From assembly GCA_015999745.1 (NCBI GenBank), contig JAECQP010000012.1, forward strand, positions 1 to 64,000: a stretch of DNA of 64,000 nt, read 5' to 3'. The notes beneath the pieces were generated by a model. That model made no database searches, had not been told where the DNA came from, and saw nothing but the letters and a program-made list of their open reading frames with translations. Shown piece after piece: positions 1 to 6,129 of the stretch. The first letter of the stretch is position 1. Every line of letters begins with the position of its first letter. This DNA comes from Sphingobacteriia bacterium. GTDB lineage: Bacteria; Bacteroidota; Bacteroidia; Chitinophagales; Chitinophagaceae. A program made the translations under genes and the position numbers.

Positions 1-1
1 G

Positions 2-475
2 AAGTTCATGACCAGTATGACGGCCCTGTTGAATACCACGTTCAAAGCCTATGGCAGGGGCATTTCTGCGGTGAATGCAGCCGTGTCTTACAATCTGCAA
101 AACGGCATCAGTGGTGCGGCGTCTCCGTTCAACCTGAGTTATCCCAATATCCTGCTCAGCAGGGGCGATCTACCGAACACCAACAGCGCTACTGCCGTTG
201 CAGAAGCAGGCAATGCGGTAAAGTTCACCTGGGAGAACAACGCAGGCATGGGCAAGGCCAAGGTTACCGACAAAGTGATTCTGGTGGTGCACTGCCCTGC
301 ATTGAATCATACCGTGTATATACCGGGTGGGAACATGCGCGGTGAACTCACGCAAAGCCTTAGCGTGGCAGCGTTCACCGGAGAAACCGTAGAGACCTGG
401 CTGGCTTTTATTGCCACCAATGAAACCGTGGTATCCAACAGCATGTATACCGGATCGGTCAACATTGCACCATAG
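2..475 (+). CDS. DUF6266 family protein, 5' end outside the window
   Basis: The reading frame is open to the left edge, so the start lies upstream. An internal ATG at 8 is in frame but is probably not the start. The visible 157 residues match the C-terminal part of DUF6266, a Bacteroidota family of about 200 residues with no known function. The recognisable stretch is SYPNILLSRGDLP, followed by a beta-rich tail with FTWENN and KVILVVHCP. No signal peptide or membrane segment is visible in this part. The gene ends just before a strong terminator, so it is transcribed apart from the DUF5675 gene that follows. The family call rests on the overall pattern. The function is unknown. Confidence 0.75.
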   Translation, partial: KFMTSMTALLNTTFKAYGRGISAVNAAVSYNLQNGISGAASPFNLSYPNILLSRGDLPNTNSATAVAEAGNAVKFTWENNAGMGKAKVTDKVILVVHCPALNHTVYIPGGNMRGELTQSLSVAAFTGETVETWLAFIATNETVVSNSMYTGSVNIAP

Positions 476-495
476 CAGGCAATTCATTCAATCAT

Positions 496-524
496 CCCGT
501 TCAGCACTACGCTGAACGGGTTTT
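496..524 (+). terminator. Rho-independent terminator after the DUF6266 gene
   Basis: A perfect 10-bp stem (CCCGTTCAGC at 496-505 with GCTGAACGGG at 511-520) closes a 5-base loop and is followed directly by TTTT. It lies 20 bases after the stop codon of the DUF6266 gene. Confidence 0.85.
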
Positions 525-536
525 AAAACCAAGATT

Positions 537-950
537 ATGGAACTCCATATCCTCAGAACCTATTATCCCAACGGAATCAATGGTTTGTTGCTGGTGGATC
601 AAACCATCTGCTGCAACAGCATTGAGCTTCCCTGGCAAGAGAACGAACCCTGTATTTCCTGTATCCCGGAAGGCCGTTATCCTGTCCTTAAAAGACACAG
701 CGATCGATATGGCTGGCACCTGCATGTTGCGGATGTTCCGGGTAGATCGCTGATCCTGATGCACCCGTTCAACCATGCACTCGAAGAATCCAAAGGCTGT
801 ATTGCCCCGGTGAGCGAACTGACGGGGCAGGGGATGGGAACCCGCTCCCGGATTGCGTTTCACCGTTTGCGGACGGCCGTGTATCGGGCGATGGATCTGC
901 AACAACCTGTTTTTTTAACCATTCAAAAAGCATTCAATGAAAAAGACTAA
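537..950 (+). CDS. DUF5675 family protein
   Basis: This 137-residue soluble protein matches DUF5675, a family of unknown function found in bacteria and phages. Visible family features are an N-terminal LxRTYYPNGxNG, the core CxSIELPWQENEP, CIPEGRYPVLKR, and the C-terminal HPFNHALEESKGCIAPV. A conserved histidine, asparagine and cysteine in that last stretch could form a catalytic or metal site, but this is inference. No signal peptide is seen. The gene begins just after the upstream terminator and overlaps the next small gene by 14 bases, suggesting one transcript with the two tiny membrane proteins downstream. Confidence 0.8.
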   Translation: MELHILRTYYPNGINGLLLVDQTICCNSIELPWQENEPCISCIPEGRYPVLKRHSDRYGWHLHVADVPGRSLILMHPFNHALEESKGCIAPVSELTGQGMGTRSRIAFHRLRTAVYRAMDLQQPVFLTIQKAFNEKD

Positions 951-1176
951 AAAATCAACAACCACTACCATTATTGAACGTGCCAAAGCGCCTACACCGC
1001 GGTTCTTTAAGCAACTCCGGAACATCGGGTTGCTGCTGGCTTCTGTTAGTACAATTGTAGTCACTGCACCGATCAGTTTACCGGCTGCTGTTGTTACTGC
1101 CGCCGGTTATATTGGTGTTGCGGGCGGTGTTATGAGTGCCGTGAGCCAGTTAACCGTTCAATCTCCTAACCAATAA
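937..1176 (+). CDS. Small membrane protein of unknown function (79 aa)
   Basis: The protein has a basic, threonine-rich N-terminus (KKTKKSTTTT) and then a hydrophobic, alanine/valine/glycine-rich region at about residues 30-72 that could form two membrane-spanning helices. The start overlaps the end of the DUF5675 gene by 14 bases, which supports translation as part of the same operon. I do not recognise a family. The size and layout resemble phage holins, but that is a resemblance only. Confidence 0.55.
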   Translation: MKKTKKSTTTTIIERAKAPTPRFFKQLRNIGLLLASVSTIVVTAPISLPAAVVTAAGYIGVAGGVMSAVSQLTVQSPNQ

Positions 1177-1188
1177 AAAATCAATTCT

Positions 1189-1380
1189 ATGGAACAGCCA
1201 TTTCAGAAGCTTACCCATTGTGGTTTTGATATCGTTACCGGTACGGCATTCGCCTTGTATTTTTCTATGACGATCAACGATGTTTTAACCACCGTTGTAC
1301 TGGCAGCCATTGGTGCGGTGGTGAGTTTTTGCACTTCGCTGGCTTTAAGGAGGCTCATTAAGTGGTTTAAAGGTAAATAG
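1189..1380 (+). CDS. Small membrane protein of unknown function (63 aa)
   Basis: Twelve bases separate this gene from the one upstream. The protein has one or two hydrophobic stretches (about residues 15-30 and 33-52) and a basic C-terminal tail (RRLIKWFKGK) typical of an inner-membrane protein with a cytoplasmic end. I do not recognise a family. Together with the upstream DUF5675 and 79-residue proteins it forms a compact three-gene unit. Confidence 0.55.
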   Translation: MEQPFQKLTHCGFDIVTGTAFALYFSMTINDVLTTVVLAAIGAVVSFCTSLALRRLIKWFKGK

Positions 1381-1425
1381 CAGGTATATACCGTCTCCTG
1401 ATTATTCAGCGTTATGCCTACATTT

Positions 1426-1433
1426 TAGGTTTG
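1426..1433 (+). promoter_or_regulatory. Bacteroidota -7 box before the RteC-like gene
   Basis: TAGGTTTG matches the Bacteroidota -7 consensus TAnnTTTG and lies 38 bases before the ATG at 1472. No convincing -33 TTG element is visible at the usual distance. Confidence 0.3.
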
Positions 1434-1471
1434 TTTGTAACCCCTTTATTTATTCAATCTAAAGGGATTTT

Positions 1472-2557
1472 ATGTATACTGTTTTTGAACTATTGAACGG
1501 ATTGATGGACCAGATTGTTCCCCGTCCTGGTTATGCTGTTGGATCGGCCAAAGAGCAGGATAAAATACTGGAAGCCATCGAAAGCCTGCAGATCCATTTT
1601 CTGAAAGCCCATCTGGCGCAGGATGCAGGCAAGATCGGCAAAGTAGCTGTACGGTCTTCCCAGGCTGTTGGAGGTTATTTGCTGAACAGTGTGTATGAAT
1701 ACAACCTGGCAGAACCGGCTGCGATTTATCAGAACATGCAAAACGGCCTTTGTGGCTTTATTGATAGTTTGCACAGGAACTTCCCCGGCCAGTTCGATTA
1801 CAGTTTGCCCATGCCGCAACCCGTCTGGCAAAAGATCAGGACTGTATTGGAGAAAAGCCTGTTGGGCCTTGGTAAGCAAGGGGTATCAAAGGAGTTAATT
1901 GCCCTGATCCGTTCTGAACTCAACCACTCCTGCAGGGACCACACGCCGGATTACATCACCGGACAATATTGGCAAACCCTGGCGCAACACCTGGAAGAAC
2001 TGGATCCCGAATTTAACCGGGAAACGGTGCCATTCAACGATGCTGTAGTGAACACGCTGGTGGGCTGTAATTTTAATTCCGGGAAGTTGATTCACTATGT
2101 GCTGGAAACAGCAGCAGCCGATTTAACCGATGAAGATGCCCCCGTGGCTTATTGGACAGACCTGTTGAAGCGAATCAACAGACTACCCATTACCCCGGAG
2201 ATGCAGTTGTACCGGAATACGGATTCCTGCCAACAGCAGTTGATACAGTCGATCAATACGGAACTATTTGCCGCGGAGCAACTGCATCGGGAAGATGAAA
2301 TGCAGGATAAGTTAATCATCGGCTTGTCGGTGGACCAGTTTGCTTTGTTGATCCGTTTGATGGTTGATGCCCATATTTTTAAATGCGAGAACATCAACCA
2401 GCTCCTCCGGTTTTTCAGCAGGCATGTACAAACCACCCGGACATTACAGATTTCTGCTGAAAGCCTTCGCCAGCGCTATTATACCATCAGCAAGGCTTCT
2501 GTAAAAATCATGCGCGATCATCTTGTGGAAATGATGAATAAACTGAAAGGGTATTAG
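1472..2557 (+). CDS. Conserved hypothetical protein with an RteC-like C-terminal helical module
   Basis: This 361-residue soluble protein is predicted to be largely helical. The last 80 residues (LSVDQFALLIRLM, then NQLLRFFSRH and ISAESLRQRYYTIS) resemble the C-terminal module found in RteC and many small Bacteroidota proteins. RteC itself controls excision of conjugative transposons. The N-terminal 270 residues contain no motif that I recognise. No membrane segment or signal peptide is seen. A role in regulation of mobile DNA is possible by analogy but not shown. It stands alone after the DUF5675 unit and before a long gap. Confidence 0.6.
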   Translation: MYTVFELLNGLMDQIVPRPGYAVGSAKEQDKILEAIESLQIHFLKAHLAQDAGKIGKVAVRSSQAVGGYLLNSVYEYNLAEPAAIYQNMQNGLCGFIDSLHRNFPGQFDYSLPMPQPVWQKIRTVLEKSLLGLGKQGVSKELIALIRSELNHSCRDHTPDYITGQYWQTLAQHLEELDPEFNRETVPFNDAVVNTLVGCNFNSGKLIHYVLETAAADLTDEDAPVAYWTDLLKRINRLPITPEMQLYRNTDSCQQQLIQSINTELFAAEQLHREDEMQDKLIIGLSVDQFALLIRLMVDAHIFKCENINQLLRFFSRHVQTTRTLQISAESLRQRYYTISKASVKIMRDHLVEMMNKLKGY

Positions 2558-3072
2558 GGAGGGCTAAATGGTAATGAGCCATATATCCGAATCAAGGGTA
2601 AATGGTTACAGGATTTTGGCTTTATCAGGGCCAAAATATCTGTATCCAGGCGGCAGATAAAAAGCTGGTTATCACAGTAGAGGAGGCCCTTTAATCTGAT
2701 CCTGAAATTTTGCCTTTAACCATAGAAAAATTAGGTTATTCCGCTGATTTATTTATATTGTGTAATTGTTGCTTGTATCACCACTCCCCGAAAATTACTT
2801 TGTTGAAACTGCAATGCCTTTCCTCACCGAATAGGGCATTGACTTACCCCTTTGTGGGACTGAGGTGGCGTGAGCGTGGGGGAGGACCCAATGTATGATT
2901 TAGCAGTTCTCTTAAGTAGATATAAGCCTTCTAGTTGAAATGGTGCGGGTGTAATCAAATGATTATGGGTTGTTATAGTGAGAAGGGGTTCTTACTTTTA
3001 AGTGTTGTGTGCAATACTGAAGAGTCAAATAACTTGGTGGAGTTACTTATATTTGAATAAACTAAAAATAAA
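2558..3072. other. Gene-free stretch before the DUF262/HEPN pair
   Basis: No open frame here looks like a real protein; the longest (2710-2898) has no family features. The stretch becomes more AT-rich toward its right end and probably holds the left boundary of the accessory DNA. Only the -7 box at 3048-3055 could be assigned. Confidence 0.5.
3048..3055 (+). promoter_or_regulatory. Bacteroidota -7 box before the DUF262/HEPN operon
   Basis: TATATTTG is a full match to TAnnTTTG and lies 17 bases before the ATG at 3073, which would give a very short leader. A -33 element is not clear. Confidence 0.4.
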
Positions 3073-4134
3073 ATGAGTATAGATATTTCAAAAATTGTAA
3101 GCAAGTTTGACACAGCTCAAGACTCTCTTGTTCTTCAGCAATCTGACTTATCGCTGCAATCTATTTCTGACATGGTAGAGAGTGGCTCTATTGATATTAG
3201 TCCAAAATATCAGCGTAGAGAGCGTTGGGACGAAGTAAAAAATTCTGGTCTAATTGAATCCTTTTTATTAAATATTCCTGTACCTCCTATTTATTTGGCT
3301 GAAGATGAATACGGAGTTTATTCAGTAATTGACGGTAAGCAAAGAGTGACGGCAATTTACAAATTCCTCAAGGAAAATTTGGCGCTACGACATTTAGAGA
3401 AATTCAATGAATTAGAAGGATATAACTTTGAGGGTTTACCTACTCCTCTTAAAAATGCATTAAAAATTAGACCATATTTAAGAGTTGTCACTTTATTGAG
3501 ACAATCCGATCCTGATTTAAAACATGAAGTTTTTCTAAGACTAAACAAAGCTGGTGTTGCTCTTAATGCCCAAGAAATCAGGAATGTTGCATTTAGGGGA
3601 AAGTTCAATGAAATGTTATTTGAACTTTCTGAAGCCCCCTATTTAAAAACACAATTAAAAGCAACTAAAGAAAGTAAAACCTACAGGGAAATGATTGATG
3701 TGCAATATGTATTGCGTTTTTTTACAATAAAAGAGTTTTGGAAGAATTTCCCAGGTAACATGGATAAGGCAATGGATAGGTTTATGGCTGCGAATTATAA
3801 AAATTCAGCACAGGTAATTGAAGGCCAGAAAAAGGATTTTTTAGACGCATTGAATTTCTGTCAAGCAATTTGGGGTAAAGACGGCTTTTTGAAACCTAAT
3901 TCAAATAGCCGAGTTCTTCAAGGTTTTTATGATATTCAAATGGTATGCTCATCTATGCTCTCCGCAAGACAAAAATCAATATTGATTGGCAAAAAAACTC
4001 AAGTTAAAAACGCATTAGTAAAGGCATTGAAAGATGATTCCGACTTTTCAGAGTCAGTCACTCAATTTACATCCAACCCTACCAATGTAGAGTATAGGAT
4101 TTCAAAGTTTATTGAAGTACTTAAATCCATTTAA
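3073..4134 (+). CDS. DUF262 (GmrS/ParB-like) domain protein
   Basis: This 353-residue protein carries an N-terminal DUF262 domain. The signature is visible as PKYQRRERW (residues 44-52) and VIDGKQRVTAI (residues 85-95), where DGKQR is the nucleotide-handling DGQQR-type motif. The rest (about 180-353) is helical and replaces the HNH/DUF1524 nuclease half found in full-length GmrSD-like proteins, so the protein seems to rely on its partner. DUF262 domains occur in type IV restriction enzymes (GmrS half) and other defence systems. The stop codon shares one base with the ATG of the HEPN gene (TAATG), indicating translational coupling. Both genes are more AT-rich than the flanking core genes, which suggests horizontal acquisition. 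Confidence 0.85.
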   Translation: MSIDISKIVSKFDTAQDSLVLQQSDLSLQSISDMVESGSIDISPKYQRRERWDEVKNSGLIESFLLNIPVPPIYLAEDEYGVYSVIDGKQRVTAIYKFLKENLALRHLEKFNELEGYNFEGLPTPLKNALKIRPYLRVVTLLRQSDPDLKHEVFLRLNKAGVALNAQEIRNVAFRGKFNEMLFELSEAPYLKTQLKATKESKTYREMIDVQYVLRFFTIKEFWKNFPGNMDKAMDRFMAANYKNSAQVIEGQKKDFLDALNFCQAIWGKDGFLKPNSNSRVLQGFYDIQMVCSSMLSARQKSILIGKKTQVKNALVKALKDDSDFSESVTQFTSNPTNVEYRISKFIEVLKSI

Positions 4135-5063
4135 TGTCTGCGAAGTCCGACTTGATGACTCGTCTCGAATATTTGAGCGATGCAATAATGGAGGAGCCCT
4201 CTTTAATCGATGTAGGAGTATTACCCTCAACTCATAACGGCGTTGCAAACTTACTTAGAAAGGGGTTAGGCATTGTTGCTTTTAATATAATAGAAGACTT
4301 TATAAAAAAGAGAGCTGAGGAAGCCTTATTATCGGTTTCAAATTCGGGTGTAAGTTTTGCTAATTTGACAAATGCCCTTAAAGAATCCTCTACTTTAGGT
4401 GCGATAAAATCTCTCCTTTTCAATGCAAATCTATTAAAGAAAGATCCGGCTTTTGATGTAATCAATTTGGTCCAAACTGAGGCGTATAATGTTTATTCAA
4501 CTAAAGTCCATCCATTTTCACTTTCAAAATATTCTTTAGTTTATTCTGAATCAAATGTGTCATCAAGTGCGATTCCCGACTTACTAAAATCGTTTGGTAT
4601 AGATAATTGTTGGCCAACATTAAAATTAATTTCTGATTCAATTTGTGGCGGTATTCCGGATTTAGCAAGCGCTTTTAATAATGCAAGTCAACGAAGACAT
4701 AGTGCAGCACACAATGTTGATTTTAACTATTCTCATGTGTGGTTAAGCAATATTAAATCTGAAATTTTGGCTATAGCTGCAGCAATTGATATAGCACTGT
4801 CTGCCAAGTGTAGGCAAATCAATAGATTTCCGGCAAATCAAATTTCCAGTTTAGACATTTCTATAGACTTGAACTATAGATTTATCGAGTTAGTTTCACC
4901 GACCTTATTCAAAGAGAGAAAAAACCTCGGAGGGAAAGTAATTAAAAACTGGCCAACCCTTGCTGCTGCAATTGCAAGCCATCAGCCAAGACTAATAACC
5001 AAAAAGGAATTTCTCATTATTTTAAATTCAAGCAGTAGGATAATTGATTGGCACACAGCTTAA
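4134..5063 (+). CDS. HEPN-domain protein (candidate RNase), partner of DUF262
   Basis: This 309-residue protein has a central helical region with the HEPN nuclease motif R-x4-H: NASQRRHSAAHN places R188 and H193 at the expected spacing. It most resembles the RiboL-PSP/MAE_28990 class of HEPN domains, which Anantharaman and colleagues linked to DUF262 proteins. The N-terminal third (about 1-60) contains a hydrophobic helix, GLGIVAFNIIEDFI, that looks like a dimer or packing helix and not a membrane anchor. The gene starts on the last base of the DUF262 stop codon. A role as the toxic RNase effector of a two-gene defence system is inference from the motif and the pairing. Confidence 0.7.
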   Translation: MSAKSDLMTRLEYLSDAIMEEPSLIDVGVLPSTHNGVANLLRKGLGIVAFNIIEDFIKKRAEEALLSVSNSGVSFANLTNALKESSTLGAIKSLLFNANLLKKDPAFDVINLVQTEAYNVYSTKVHPFSLSKYSLVYSESNVSSSAIPDLLKSFGIDNCWPTLKLISDSICGGIPDLASAFNNASQRRHSAAHNVDFNYSHVWLSNIKSEILAIAAAIDIALSAKCRQINRFPANQISSLDISIDLNYRFIELVSPTLFKERKNLGGKVIKNWPTLAAAIASHQPRLITKKEFLIILNSSSRIIDWHTA

Positions 5064-5105
5064 CTGATGTACTGAACAACATCAGCTTGGCAAAAGTTAG
5101 GCTGA

Positions 5106-5255
5106 CGAATATCGCCCATCGACTTTTGGAATACTGACTCGACTTCAGTAAATTGGCCATCAACTAATCTGCTAGTAGTGGGCCAAGCCAGCGATAGAAT
5201 CACAGATACCAAATACTCAATTTTAGCCTTTGGAGGCAGCACATACAATGAATGA
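5106..5255 (+). pseudogene. Possible C-terminal remnant of a gene once upstream of the GT32 gene
   Basis: After an in-frame TGA at 5103 a frame stays open for 49 codons and ends at TGA 5253-5255, overlapping the GT32 ATG by eight bases (ATGAATGA). The reading (RISPIDFWNTDSTSV and later YSILAFGGSTYNE) looks protein-like, and a stop/start overlap of this sort is typical of an operon. It may be the tail of a truncated gene left when the cassette was inserted. The evidence is short and could be chance. Confidence 0.25.
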
Positions 5256-6129
5256 TCACATGAATGTTAATGAAACCAGTGAAATAGACCCTCTGGGGGA
5301 AAGCGATCGTACTCAGTCCAATTTTGTCCGAGAATTGGTACAACTTTATAATAAACCAGTTCCAACACCCGCAGCGTACTTATTGACATCCCCACCAAAA
5401 TGCATTGTGCAGTTCTGGGATGATCTTGACCGATTGCCTCTGGATGTTAAAGATTGTATGGCATCATGGAAGCAGCTCGAACAGTCTGGATTCGAACTTC
5501 AGGTTTTCGACGAGAAGTCAACGAGGGAATTTATACGTGTCCATTTGGGTTCAAGATATGTAAGGGCTTTTGATAAGTGCTATCATCCTTCAATGAAATC
5601 AGACTATTTCCGTTACAGCTACATTTATGTAAAGGGCGGCTTTTATATCGATGCTGACGATATCTATCACGGCAAGACAATAGATCACCTCTTCACTGAT
5701 GGAAGGTTGAAACTTCAACCATTCTGCTACGACATTGCAACAGCTCAAATGGTTCAACCTTCAGTTTTTCTCAATCCGGAGGCAGACAAGCTAGGCTGGA
5801 TTTTCTACTTCAATACCACCCCTATGATCGCAGGTCCAAATCATCCTATAATAGAGCGTGCACTTCTGAATGCAACAGCAGCTCTTGAGCAAGAATCAAG
5901 CGATGAATTACCTGAAGTTCAGGCAACCACTGGTCCTGGTAATCTCACGAGATCTATATTTGAAGTGATGACCGAAGAAAGTTGCCGGGAGGAAACGCTG
6001 CTGGTTTTGCATGACTGGGAGACGACTTCCACAAGTAAATGGCCACTCAGTTACCGAAATGATAAGAGAAACTGGAGACTGTCAAATCAACAAATCTATC
6101 GAGCGTTAAGGGGGGCGGAAGATCAGTGA
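5248..6129 (+). CDS. Glycosyltransferase family 32 (DXD sugar transferase)
   Basis: The enzyme transfers a sugar from a nucleotide donor and is expected in the cytoplasm. From the chosen ATG it has 293 residues. The family hallmarks are KCIVQFWDDLDRLP near residues 51-64, PSMKSDYFRYSYIYVKGG (114-131) and the metal-binding DXD motif in FYIDADD (D135, D137). The same frame could start at a TTG at 5230, but GGAGG at 5232-5236 is a well-placed Shine-Dalgarno for the ATG at 5248, so that start is preferred. The stop overlaps the GTG start of the next gene (GTGA). The acceptor is unknown. It is coupled to the GT25-sulfotransferase-GH16 protein and the carbamoyltransferase. Confidence 0.85.
   Translation: MNDHMNVNETSEIDPLGESDRTQSNFVRELVQLYNKPVPTPAAYLLTSPPKCIVQFWDDLDRLPLDVKDCMASWKQLEQSGFELQVFDEKSTREFIRVHLGSRYVRAFDKCYHPSMKSDYFRYSYIYVKGGFYIDADDIYHGKTIDHLFTDGRLKLQPFCYDIATAQMVQPSVFLNPEADKLGWIFYFNTTPMIAGPNHPIIERALLNATAALEQESSDELPEVQATTGPGNLTRSIFEVMTEESCREETLLVLHDWETTSTSKWPLSYRNDKRNWRLSNQQIYRALRGAEDQ

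Noticed and set aside
2710..2898. 62-codon open frame in the gap before the DUF262 gene
   Set aside because: No start signal, no family features and unnatural composition (WRERGGGPN end). It looks like a chance frame.
5060..5248. 62-codon minus-strand open frame between the HEPN and GT32 genes
   Set aside because: It reads partly protein-like but has no recognisable family. The plus-strand reading of the same DNA, which ends in a stop/start overlap with GT32, is the better explanation.
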